Made by a program: the position numbers and the translations under genes
Shown: one piece after another, positions 22,831-33,681 of the stretch
How the letters are laid out: the number at the start of each line of letters is the position of its first letter
Numbering within the stretch: the stretch's first letter is position 1
Notes under the pieces: generated by a model
Database searches by the model: none
What the model was told of the DNA's origin: nothing
Seen by the model: the letters and a program-made list of their open reading frames with translations, nothing else
Assembly (NCBI GenBank): GCA_030762175.1
Contig: CM060833.1
Location: forward strand, 165,763,001-165,827,000
Direction: 5' to 3'
Source: Metallyticus violacea
Taxonomy: Eukaryota > Arthropoda > Insecta > Mantodea > Metallyticidae
Length of the DNA stretch: 64,000 nucleotides

Positions 22831-23114
22831 GTCGGTCCTGGTGGTGTCGTAGTAACTTGCCTCCTAAACCCAAGATCGCGGGTTCAAACCTGGCCAGGAT
22901 CGATGGATTTTTTCGGGCGTAAAAATCCTAAGTATGGCTTTCTTCGGAAGGGAAGTAAAGCCGTAGGTCCCGTGTCGTACATTTACGGCACGAAAAAGAA
23001 CCTCAAGCCTGAAAAAAGAGACCTTTGAGCAAAATTTATCGGCCGTTTCACGTCCTGATTTGAATGGGACGCTGATGGCCTGAGATGTTAAACAGCGCCC
23101 GTAAATAAATAAAC
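22831..23114 (+). mobile_element. SINE-A, full length
   Basis: Complete copy: tRNA-Gly-like head GGTCCTGGTGGTGTCGTAGT, box B GGGTTCAAACCTG, body TTTTTTCGGGCGTAAAAATC, tail AAATAAATAAA. This is the best copy in the window for comparison with tRNA-Gly(UCC), whose 5' half reads GGTGGTGTAGTGGTAA. Confidence 0.94.
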
Positions 23115-25589
23115 AACCTTGCCTTATAGAAGATTCTATAATTGTTTTCTACTTCTGTTAAAAAGACACTGTATTAGGAAAACACATAATTTACATGATT
23201 AATTTCGGTCATTCTAGTATTTCTGATTTCATTACTAATGTTTTGCTTTAGGTTCTGCAATTGTCACTTGTGCTAATTTTGGGGGTGATTTTGTTGGCGA
23301 ACGTTCAAAATTTGTGCCAATTTCGTGTAGTTTGTCTTTTGTAAAAATTTATATTTTCACTGGTTTTTTTTTTTTTCTTTGTGTACAATATTCTGAATTG
23401 TAGTTTTGGAAGAAGGCAACTGATCAGGTGAAAGTTCTGAATAAATTACACATCCACATGACACCCTTTGTATTATATAACATTACATTCAATGCGTTGT
23501 TCTGGAGCCAACTGTTCAGCCATCTTCCCGAATGTATATTCCATATTGACGTGATACACGTGCAGAAAACGACGTTAAAGAACACGACAAAAGAGAAGAA
23601 GTAAAGTTGAAATAGTACCAGAGGTTAAAATATTCACATGAACTTTATATTATATTTAAATATCGGGGATTAGAATTTCTACCCTCTAACGTTCTCTTTA
23701 ATCACTTTTATTTATACTTTTAGTGAGTGAAGCAAATTGGCTTAGGGATAATGTTTGGGAGGCTGATTTGTATTGCCAGTTAACTTGACGGGCTCTCTTC
23801 CCTTCCCCAAATTAAGTTTATAGCTAGAAACACCACAAAAATGAGGTAGATAGTGCAGATCTGTCATAGCAAATGAAAAGTCACAGTCATTAGCACACGA
23901 CTGATCATCCATTGGCAGATCTGTCAAGAAATTTCCGCCGGAAAATGTCTCAGATGTTTCTTGCAAACTGTTTCTGTTAACATTTGAGGCACCCATCTTG
24001 CAGTTATTTTTTTATTCCTAATTCTTTAGTTAAAATATTATATGATATGCCTCTTTCCTCTAAAATTCCCTGAGAGTAACTAGTCGATCTTGAAACATTA
24101 AATCGTTCATTTTATTTGTTTTCTCCTTTTCTGGTCATTTTTATAAGAACCCCGCAATGCTCAACGTAATGGGGCATGCTGAAATAATTTGGTTATCTGC
24201 GCCCTTCTGCCTGCTATTGCCTTGTCACTTGTCCACCCCATTTCCATTTTTATCACCGCAGCTTTGTCCATGATCTTTCTGATTCTGTGATTTCCTGCAG
24301 TTTAGCGTTGGATATCTTGTCCCTCAATTTAGAGATGCGTCTTGCAATATGAACTTTAGAGACCAGAAGACTTTCCAAGCATGTGCTACTCTCCTGTGGT
24401 CAAATGAGATCGCCTGGCCTAGATATACGTATTACACATACTGAATCGCTTCACCATTTATTCCTGTTGTCCTTTTTGGCGCGTTAGTCATTCTTTTAAT
24501 CATGAAATTGTCGCCCGCAATAGAAACGAGTGGAGTGAATAGTACCAAGGGCTCAAAAAGGACAAAAAATATAAAAACTGTGTAGTTTTTCAGTAGAATT
24601 TTTAACTCATGTGGAATAGCACACCACGTGAGTCACAAATCGAGCCTGTTCCTCTAGCAGGAGGCCCTAGGTCTTTACAGGACACAATGTGTTCTTTCAT
24701 TTCATTTCAATATCACCTTTGGAAACTATTTAAATTGAATCTGAAAGTGGGCTACATTGTCTGGAATTGCCAACTGAGGAATGAATGAAAAGATCTGAAT
24801 GGTAGTCCTCAAGAATAGCACCCAAAGTTACCAGTAAAGGCATTAACACCCGAGTCTTGGCACATTAATTAGAACTGATGCAACAAACAATGTTGATATG
24901 GACATTGGAACTACAATTTGTTGCTTGAGCATCTGCAAAATGCAGGTTTGTTTATGTCCATCTAGAGGCAAGGGGGAGAAAATACTTCCTTTGCCTAGAG
25001 AGCTTACGCCTAAGCCATACCTCTTATGGTCATAAATTATTTAAACGGTAACCAAGTAAGTGCAACACGCAATATTACTTTACTACAGTGCCATTACCTT
25101 AGCAAATAAGAAACGGTGTAGCTTGTAATTAAGCAAGTATGAAAATTACTTCATACATAAACACTGATTGACAAACGAAAAAGAACATTAACGTTTTGGC
25201 TTTTAAAATTCCAGCTGCAATTTCAACTTTTGATATGTGCACTTTTTTTTTTTTTAAAGAAAAATGGTATATTGTATCTGTAAATGAAAATTAATAGTTG
25301 TTTTTAATGTCACAGGCAGTAAAGCAATGAAAAATGTCATAGTGAAATATAGCCAGAAATATAAATAATTAGAAAATATTCTTATAAACTAAATGCTGTT
25401 CCTTAAAACCTGCAGTAAATTAAATGTAAACATAATATTTATGTATTGAGTGCATATTTTACTGATAACAACACAGTGAGCATTAATTATGGAAGAAATA
25501 AAATTAATTCATGCTATTTATGTTGATTAATTTGATAACAGCTTAACTTTTCCACTTTGAGAAATATTAGGATTAATTGCGGCACTCAC
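23115..25589. other. Intron, no gene seen
   Basis: Large intron between exons 6 and 7. A minus-strand open frame at 23742-23996 has no family features and no splice support. Nothing else recognised. Confidence 0.5.
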
Positions 25590-25679
25590 CATTTGCAAGG
25601 TACTGTCCTTCCTCTGTCCAGAACACTGGAGGGGGCAAGTGGTCTGTTGGGACAGATGTGGTTGATGTTATACGGGAAC
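25590..25679 (-). CDS. Exon 6: linker leading into Dpy-30 motif
   Basis: Acceptor AATAG adjoins 25679 and a consensus GTGAGT donor adjoins 25590. The frame is (xGT)-SRITSTTSVPTDHLPPPVFW-TEEGQYLAN-G, entering and leaving with one carried base. The first half is a Ser/Thr/Pro-rich linker; the end (EEGQYLAN) is the first part of the short helix that normally precedes a Dpy-30 motif. The two other frames contain stops within the exon or read through the donor. The codon split across the donor (G + CT) restores an alanine at the join with the next exon, giving LANALGEPLV. Confidence 0.82.
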
Positions 25680-26574
25680 CTATTAAAGAACCATAAATCG
25701 ATCAATATTGAGGCTTTAAATAATGAATAATCATGCTTTCTTTCACACACAGAGACAAAAGAACCACACTGCATGAGCGAATCAATCAAAGCCACTCCCA
25801 AACCAAACTCATGCTCTTGTGGAAAAAAGCTTTCCATTATTCAGTGTCCCAGTATAAAGTTTACAGCCAAACGAAGCTCTGAAAAGAGGCACTTTTTTAA
25901 CATGGGTTGCAGTACAAGTGCTGCAAAAAGTATTAAAAGAAATTATGCGCAAAGTTGATAGGCTGGCGAAAAAATAACAAATGTCATGCTGCATTGAAAA
26001 CTGTTCAAGCAAGCAAAAGGCTTCCATTGTAGGGAGGGGGTGGGAGGATGAAGAGAAGGAGAAAAACAACTTAAAAATTAAAATTTACCGTTTTCGTTTT
26101 TAATAAAAGAAAATTTATATAAATATATATTATACATTATTACTAGCGAATAATTGTGTAAAATCATTTATTCGTAAAAGCTCTGTACTTGTTGTTTTTG
26201 CATTGGTAATTAACCAGCAATGAATTTTATAGCATTTATGTTGTACATGTACTTATGAAATGTTGACACTACAATACTTAAAGGTATCAGCATATGACAG
26301 AACGCTACATTTTTCATAATAGCACGTGTCTCAGTCAGCCATCTGCCGGACGTGGGCATGGGTCATCCTCGGCGTATCAGTCCGTAATCTCTCCTCTCAA
26401 GGTCAAGTTTTAGGCGCCAAGTCAGCTGTTTCACAAAATTTGTTGGTATTTTGCTTATAAGGTGCTAACAGCTGTGCTTAATGTGCAAGTGAATTTATTC
26501 TTGTCTGTTAGTTAAATTTGCTGTGTTGATATGCTATCCCACAGAGAACAGAGACCACTGTTTGTTTCCTATAT

Positions 26575-26960
26575 GAAATGAGAATTTTATAGAGTAGCCT
26601 GTAGACAATTTGTAGAGAATGCCTACTGTTCTAGTTCCAATTAGAGATACTATTAGAAAATTTGTTCTTAGACTTAGGAAAACAAGATCAATAAACAATT
26701 GAATTTCTAACCAAAAACGACCAGTTTTAATGGAAGATAAATGGATGACTTTGGAAAAATATTAGAGCGTTCTTAAAATAAATCTCTACGACGTGTATCA
26801 CAGAGTAAAGTTCAGTCCGCTTATACGAACGATGAAATTGGTGTGTGGTGCTGTAACTGCAAAGCAATTTTTTTAAAAAACTATACATTCAGGGAGGTGT
26901 TGCACGCAAATTTCGCATGATTATTTGGAGGCACTAAGGGAGATTTTTGATTCAATATTT
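26575..26960 (+). mobile_element. Decayed transposase fragment (copy A)
   Basis: Homologous over its length to the fragment at 27500-28017: shared blocks include GTAGACAATTT, GTTCCAATTAGAGA-type sequence and the CTCTACGACGTGT region. It is the helix-turn-helix end of a Tc1/mariner-superfamily transposase, too degraded to give a frame. Confidence 0.6.
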
Positions 26961-27499
26961 CCAAAGTAGTGGACCTTACATTCTCCAGCTTTTACCACGT
27001 GCAACCGTTATGCGTGGTAACACTAAACAATAGAGTCTATAGAATTATTATTCACACTAAAGATGAACTGAGGGACAGCAGAAGATTTTAGAAGGAGAGC
27101 TTTATAATCGTCATACAAATACGTTCATGTGTCTGCTTCTATTAACACAAGTTATACCAGCGTTTAAATAAGGGAGATTATGGACCTGCCGTTTATTAAT
27201 GCACGGTGTCTGGCTATTGCACCATACGTTTCATCATAGCCGGGTCATAGATTGCTCGGCAAGTTCCAGTAGCGCACTGGCGGTGAATGACCCGTTCAAA
27301 GCTACGTTTATCAGCTGTGTTATATTGTGTCAGTTGCTGCCTTCTGTTCCAGCTGTAAAGGAAAGATTTTGTTCATTGTGCATCTCAAAAGCGAAAGTTT
27401 GTTCAAGACATCTTGTTGTGTGTGAATTACATTAGATTATTCTTATTAGTCCATTGAAATACCTGCCGAAAATTCACGCTTGAGCGAAGAACTTTTATG

Positions 27500-28017
27500 T
27501 ACAACACATACGTAAAAACCGAATCATGTAGACAATTTCAGGAGAAATTCCTGGTATTCCAATTCCAGGTAGAGAAACTGTTAGATGTCTGGTTAATACG
27601 TTTAGGACAACGGGATCGCTAAACGGTAAACTTAAGAGGCGAAAAAGAACTGCTCTAATGGAGGAATAAATTGACAAAATTAGTGCATCATCCAAACGCT
27701 CTCCAAAGAAGTCTCTAAGACGTGTTGCACAGCCTCTGTTCATAGAGCTGCTAAACTATTAAAATTCACACCCTACAGAAAAACTATAGTTCATGAATGA
27801 CAACCTCGTGACGACGGAAAACGAATTAATTTCTGTAACTGGATGTTAAAAAATATCTTTGATGGTACTGTTGACCCACACACCATAAACGAACTTAAGA
27901 ACAATATAAGAAGAGAAATTATGGATATTACGCAATAAGAAAATGGGTCTGGAAATTTCATCCGAAGATGCCAGGAATGTCTGAATGCAGATGGACATCA
28001 CGTTCAACACCACTTAT
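27500..28017 (+). mobile_element. Decayed, internally deleted Tc1/mariner-superfamily transposase (copy B)
   Basis: Plus-strand frame pieces in order: CRQFQEKFPGIPIPGRETV, FRTTGSLNGKLKRRKRTA, SSKRSPKKSLRRVAQ, AAKLLKFTPYRKTIVHE, INFCNWML, then directly the C-terminal TINELKNNIRREIMDI and RRCQECLNADGHHVQHHL. This order matches insect transposases whose N-terminus has FPG-x(2)-[VI]-P and F-R-x-T-G-S-[VL]. The DDE catalytic core between CNWML and TINELK is missing, so the copy is internally deleted. Lies in the intron between exons 5 and 6. Confidence 0.75.
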
Positions 28018-28671
28018 AACAAGGTTAGTAATGATTATGGTACACGTTACTGTCACGTAACGCGGGAGTTTTAGAACGGAAAACCCCCAGTGTAATACAC
28101 AGTGCGCGAAGCACGCGATCCGCGGCCCAGCAATATAAAGGACGCTCTGTATATGTCTTAGGAAGAGCCCACGAGCAGTGATGACCACATTGCTATATGG
28201 TTCACATGATCTGTTACAACTTGGCAGGTAGCTCGCTCACCTTTATCACATGGACTCTTCACCCCCTTCTCCTGCTATCATACGATTTCTAATGTAAACA
28301 AACACTCAGTGGGCAAAGTATTTTCATTACACAAAGTAGAGTAAATATCTTTATCTTTGTGACAGAAATGTAGTGAAATAATATGATTTTAATTGCATGT
28401 CTTCATAATTGAGATATACAACGATGTTACATATCTCTTGTTGTTTACAATTTCATCAATTCGTGGTCCAGTGTTAGAACAACTTACACGCGATGGACAC
28501 ATTAAGCGTTGATTGTAATGTCATTTTGTTAGTGGTTTATTCTATAGCAAAACTGTTCGCATACGTGCGTTGAACCGAAAATTACTAAGATACGACTTGA
28601 AAAATGACGAGCTGTTTAATTTTTTAAAATGAAAGGCATTATTAATTAAGGAGATTAACAAGGTGTTTAAC
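28018..28671. other. Intron; extent of exon 5 uncertain
   Basis: No element recognised. The open frame of exon 5 continues to about 28542, which leaves the exon's 3' end undecided. Confidence 0.4.
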
Positions 28672-28785
28672 CCGTTTAGCTTTGTGCTGGCAGCATACGA
28701 AATAGTTGTGAGCCTATCAACAAAGGAGTACTGCTCAGCAGGTTGATAAATCTCAAGCTGCAATGTCTCAGGAGCATCAACAACA
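28672..28785 (-). CDS. Exon 5: unrecognised segment between kinase-like and Dpy-30 regions (3' boundary uncertain)
   Basis: An open minus-strand frame encodes a sequence including VVDAPETLQLEIYQPAEQYS and FVDRLTTISYAAS. It has ordinary codon usage but I do not recognise a domain. A pyrimidine-rich tract and CAG at 28786-28787 make a good acceptor that keeps phase with a donor at 33681 of the kinase-like exon. Alternatively, translation starts at an ATG at 28815-28817, preceded by an in-frame TAA, which would make this the first exon of a separate gene (reading MKLFHHPFGYS first). The donor is weak: GTTAAA at 28666-28671 (phase 2) does not fit the next exon, which needs phase 1. A GTAATT at 28580-28585 would fit but extends the exon through less convincing sequence. 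A small exon may be missing. Confidence 0.55.
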
Positions 28786-29599
28786 CTGTAGCCGAAGGGG
28801 TGGTGAAAGAGCTTCATGTCTTAATCCACTGTGCAATGGGACATCCAGATTTGACCCTACAATTAACTCAGATCAAGATTTAATCTTGTTTAATTAATTA
28901 ATTTCCATACATTAATATACATGATGCAATTATAAAGAATGATGTAGATTGTTCAAGAATCAGAAATCTGTGCTGTAAAGATGAAAAATTTCATGTAAAA
29001 CAAAGAAGCGACTTCCTGGTGCCACGGGCAAGGTCATATATTCAATAGCAAGGGAACCTTTCTTTTCATCTTCGTAAAATAAGTCACTGAAAAAGACTGT
29101 GGTGAGTAGCTTTCACCTTGGGCGGCCGTCCTTTAAAAAGAGAAATTCTCGCTCCCTCAAAACGTCTCTAGCTATACAACGAAGTAAGTCTAGCCAATGA
29201 GTTCTCGGATTTAAAAATGTATTTTCGAGAAACTTCTAGCGGCAAGAGATTAAGCCAATCTAGAAGGAAATTTGGTGACGCGTTTGCAATGTCCAAAATT
29301 TTGAATTCTCGTAGAAGACGCGTGGGAAGTCTTTTAAAAACATTTTTGAAGGGTTTTTACACCCAATTCGCTTTGAGAAACGAGAGAATATAGTTCGCTT
29401 GGGATGACGAGACAGGACAGTTCAATTTAGAGTGTGAGAAATATAACTAGTGAATTGGAACAGTAAAACTCAATTTGCTAAGAAGATATCAATAGTATAA
29501 TTTTGTGTATTGATGCGAACGACTTGAGAATTTGTGAGTACAGCGTCAGAAAATATTTAAAACTCTCCTACCCCCTTGCTAATGGTATGAAAGTGTCGT

Positions 29600-31540
29600 C
29601 AAAAGAAAAAGAATAATAAAATTAACAGTGAAGTGTGAACAGTTGTGAAGCCTTAATCTGCATCTTCTTCCTCCCCTGGTAACATTCCAGAAAAACCTTG
29701 AAGTAATTTCAGCATCCCAGAGACGATCGCGGCAGCAGGAGGGTTCAACGCAGACTTCTTTCCTGACAGTGACATACGACATCAACAGTAAACATCAGAT
29801 CCACTCCCATCTAAACCAAAATCAATTAATTCAAAACCTTTCACAGCCCGCCGCAAATATGGTACTTTAACGTGATACTGAACAATTAAATAAAAAACCT
29901 TCTTTCATAAACTCCCGCAACTGTTTTCAGATCTTGGAATCTAACAGTAAATCTATTTAACAAATCTTCTATAGTGTGTTTAAATCTCAATGAAACATTC
30001 TTTTCGCCCTGCTGTAAAACAGGTTGCAAAGAAGGGAAGAGGTAAAAGATGTTATGCTTAATCTGATTCATCTATAGCCGCAATTTATCCATGTACGCTT
30101 TCAGGTGATCTATCAAAGTAATCATTATATTGTCTTTGAGCTGCAATTTTACATTTAAATTATTCAGATATTCTACGAGGTCTGTTAGAAAAGTTAAACC
30201 ACATATTTAACCATTATTGGACGGCTCTGTATATTCAAAGTTGTGCTCTTTCAGAAAACTTGCTACGTAAACACGTATCAGAAAGAAACGTTTAAGCATA
30301 TTGTCTCTACTTAGCCACCTAACTTGGCAATAGTAAGGAAGATCTAAATAATCAGCACCAAGTTCCTTCACAAATTCTTGGAATGGTCAATGACGAAGAG
30401 CATGCTTTCTTATGAAGTTCATAATCTTCACAACTATGGGCGTAACGTTGTTGAGGCTTGCTATTTTTGCTCTAAATGCTTCATGGTGGTTTGTTTATTT
30501 ACGGACGCTCTTTAACACTTCAGGTCATCAGCGTCCCATTCTATTAGGGCATGAAACGGCCGACAAATTTTGCTCAGAGGTCTCTTCTTTCAAGCTTGAG
30601 GTTCTTTTTTGTGCCGTAAATGTAGACACGGGGCCCACGGCTTTACTTCCCTTCTGAAAAGGAAGCCATACTTAGGATTTTACGCCCGAAAACAATCCAT
30701 CGACCCTGGCCGAGTTTGAACCCGCGATCTTGGGTTTAGAAAACAAGTATGGTTACCACTACACTACCAGGAGCCGGTGAAAGAAAATGTGCATAAAAAG
30801 TAAATTGTCAGGATTTATACCTTTTTATTTTAAATATTGTTTAACCTTTCCAGCGACATTCACTTTGCCTATCATTGAAGGAACTCCATCTGTAGCAAAG
30901 GAAACTAGCTTTGGCCACTCCAGTTCAAATTTTGCAACTTCTTCAATCACAGCCTATTGTCACCTGTAGTGCTGTATTTCAAAGAAATAAGATCCAGGAA
31001 TTCTTCAGTATTGTTTAATTTGCTACCCCCCCCCTTCTAATGAAAATTGGTAACTGAGCAATATTTTTCATATCTGTAGTTTTAAGTGCTAATAAATAAT
31101 ATACCAGCTTTTCGCTTTTCCATTTGTGGGTTAAATTTACGATACACAGTTACTATCCTGCATGATAAACCTATTGCATTAAAATATGGAATTAATTTCG
31201 GTTCAATATCTTCAGCAGCTACAACCAAACAACCTTTAACGAACTTCCCTGCTGGAAACGGTTTGGATTGTTTCGCAAGCAATTCGTTTTGAAAACCTAC
31301 AGCTGGCCTATTCATTTCAATAGTATTTTGTTCGGCGTTACTCACAGTTTTAGGCTTAAGATGTTTGCACACTTTCTCTCGGGTTATTCCGGTTAATTTT
31401 TCCTCACTAACCTTCATTGTGAATGCTAATGAAGTGTTTGTTTTCTTACGTTGTGATGCAAAGTGTACCTAATTACTGCTCCACATATCAAACAACTTGC
31501 ATTTTCATTGTGTAGAACCACAAAATATCGCTCTCCCGCT
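29600..31540 (-). mobile_element. Decayed hAT-like (GTF2IRD2/ZBED-type) transposase, split by a SINE
   Basis: The minus strand carries, in order from 31540 down: a BED-type zinc-finger start (FVVLHNENASCLICGAVI), then LLAKQSKPFPAGKFVKGCLV (31082-31417), then, beyond an inserted SINE, YCQVRWLSRDNMLKRFFLI (~30260-30340), then NLNVKLQLKDNIMITLIDHL and MNQIKHNIFYLFPSLQPVLQ (29886-30180). These match the layout of hAT-superfamily proteins related to GTF2IRD2, with stops and frameshifts between. The element lies between the 28.7-kb and 34-kb exons. Terminal inverted repeats were not found. Confidence 0.82.
30491..30777 (-). mobile_element. SINE-A inserted in the hAT-like transposase
   Basis: Full-length copy in minus orientation, from TTTATTTACGGACGCTCTTT to the head ACCACTACACTACCAGGAGC. 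It interrupts the hAT-like coding remnants and is therefore younger than that insertion. Confidence 0.92.
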
Positions 31541-31846
31541 CTGAGTTGAAGACTGATTGTTTACGTGAACCATATTGGCAGAATACGCCACTGACTGCTG
31601 CACTCGTACTATGGCGAACGAACATGCGGAGGGAAGGGACTTGGGGAGCAGAGCGCGATTGCAAAAACTGAGCAGTGCTAGGCAGTTCCCCTGGCCTGTG
31701 TTAGGATTCAGAACAAACCTTCGACTTAATTCCTATAATTGCTGATGGTTATACTTGCCTTTACAAACAGACTGAATCTGGTGCAGTAGTCACTCACGAA
31801 CGGCAGCGGAGAAAACCGAACTCAATACCAATGTTTTTTTTTTTTT

Positions 31847-32108
31847 ATTGATTTGATTTATTTACGGACGCTCTTTAACATCTCAGGTCATCAGCGTCCC
31901 ATTCAATTCAGGACGTGAAACGGCCGACAAATTTTGCTCAGAGGCCTCTTTTTTCAGGCTTGAGGTACTTTATCGTGCCGTAAATGTACGACACAGGACC
32001 CACGGCTTTACTTCCCTTGATTTTTACCCCCGAAAAAATCCTGGCCGGAATCGAACCGGCGATCTTGGATTTAGATGGTATGGTTACCACTACACCTCCA
32101 GGACCGAC
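31847..32108 (-). mobile_element. SINE-A inserted in the palindromic element
   Basis: Minus-oriented copy preceded by a T-run (31834-31846) and ending GGACCGAC. CCAATG occurs just before the T-run (31828-31833) and again just after the SINE (~32113), fitting a short target-site duplication. Confidence 0.9.
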
Positions 32109-32483
32109 AGTTCCAATGGATCCATTTCGAGGGTAGTAGTGTGATTGCAACAAATACAAGTAAATGGCACAGTCGTAACGCACAGTCGTACCCAAAATTA
32201 ACTTTTTAAATAGTTAATCACAGTATTCAGCATACAGCGAAATGAAATAAGAAACTGTAACGTAGCAATGTAACACTTAAAGTAAATAATAGTCATAGGG
32301 GAAAATGCATACGCTTTAACACACGTTATATATATATTAATTTTTTAAACTGAACCTAACCTAACCCAAATTTGCAACATATGTGTTATTTTAATACTAT
32401 ACGTTTTAATATAAAAGAGTAAAAAAGTAACATTTATTATATTGGAACAGTGTAGACAAATTATGAAGATTAAAAACAAAAGT

Positions 32484-32575
32484 TAGCCCCTGGGGGAATC
32501 CAATCCACTACCTTCCCGTTAATGGCACGACGTTATAACTAACTGAACTATCAGGCTGACACAGCCGACGTCGTA
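32484..32575 (-). repeat. tRNA-like sequence, possible separate SINE head
   Basis: The minus strand reads GCCTGATAGTTCAGTTAGTT (box-A-like), then GTCGTGCCATTAACGGGAAGG, then GGATTGGATTCCCCCAGG (box-B-like). Spacing is right for a tRNA, but stem pairing is imperfect and the box B lacks the usual TTCGA. More likely a tRNA-derived repeat than a working tRNA. It differs from both SINE families here. Confidence 0.5.
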
Positions 32576-32722
32576 ATTATCCGACTACATTTGTTGAAGT
32601 CACACTCACTGGAATTAGGTTCTGTTTTCTCCGCTGCCGTTCGTAAAAGGAGGTCTGACTACTGCACTAGGCACCGTCTGTGTCTAAGGGAAAGTAAGGT
32701 TATCGTCAATAGCTGCTTCAAT

Positions 32723-33447
32723 TCACCAAGCTCTCGGCAAATTTTATATTATTGGTGACTGGAGAGGTGTATATTCAAGGTATTGTGTATTATTGTGCTG
32801 TGTTCACAAACATAGCCATGCGTCATATCAAGCGTTCATGTCTGCTCCATAAACTTCAGCAAATAAAATTGGCCTAACAGCCGATCATGATATAAGTGAA
32901 ATTATTCATTTTTTCCTCAGTTTTACCAAGATTTCTACAACAAAGAAAACAAGAAAAAAGTAATTGCTTTTCTGTCATGAAAATTTAATTCATATACTTA
33001 TTTTTTTTCGAATAAATGAACTATGAAATGTAGCAGATTATTGCTGCAATATTAATGAGAAATCATAATAAAAATTATTTTAAGCAATGCCAAAGAAACT
33101 AATATGGCCAATAATTTTCTTCTTTAGAAGAAAAGATTGCATTTTCTTAAAACCATCTAAGCTATTGCTTTTATTTAAAAAGGTGCATAATAAGATAAAT
33201 ATCCATCCATATTAACGATGGAACGTACTAACCCAATGTCTTCTGAAGCAAGAACATAAAAATAAGACTCACTTTTTTGTTGTTTTATATTAGATGGAAA
33301 CTTTTCTTAGAGTTAAATGTTTTGTGTAATATTTACACCGTCACATACACATCACAATAAAGTTTCACTGGTTAGTTAGTTGTCTCTTATTTTATATTAA
33401 ATGTTTAAAACTCTGACATTCACTGAACATGTGCTAAGGATTGCACC
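32723..33447. other. Intron or 3' flank of the kinase-like exon, no gene seen
   Basis: AT-rich, without recognised features. Confidence 0.6.
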
Positions 33448-33453
33448 TTTATT
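33448..33453 (-). terminator. Possible AATAAA polyadenylation signal below the kinase-like exon
   Basis: An AATAAA hexamer on the minus strand lies about 225 bases after the TAA at 33678-33680. It would serve the model in which the kinase-like exon is a terminal exon and the downstream Dpy-30/ankyrin exons form another gene. In AT-rich DNA such hexamers are frequent, so this is weak evidence. Confidence 0.3.
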
Positions 33454-33681
33454 ATGATCTTTCATGCAGTGTGCTTCTTATAGTTCAAGGACGCATTACT
33501 GCCAACATTATGATGCAAATTTGTACAAAAAAAAAGAGGGCAAAACTTATTGCCATCCTTGAAAAAAATACACGGCGCTTGAACACAGGTAACAGATCAG
33601 GTCTTCAACAAATGTCACTGATATCTACAAAACAATATTTGTACAAAAGTCTGAAGGAAGTGATTTAAGTGTGTAAATTAC

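Larger units (their letters stand above)
31728..32722. repeat. Palindromic element with ~170-bp arms, split by a SINE
   Basis: Left arm (31728-31833, continuing at 32109-32195) and right arm (about 32540-32722) are reverse complements. The best block is GTGCAGTAGTC plus GAACGGCAGCGGAGAAAAC at 31779-31816, versus GTTTTCTCCGCTGCCGTTC plus GACTACTGCAC at 32621-32660. The homology resumes after the SINE (GTGTGATTGCAACAAAT at ~32138, versus ATTTGTTGAAGTCACAC at ~32589). No coding sequence. Confidence 0.85.

Noticed and set aside
22831..22905. Functional tRNA-Gly gene
   Set aside because: The tRNA-like part is the head of a SINE with the usual SINE body and tail attached; the acceptor stem and anticodon arm are mutated.
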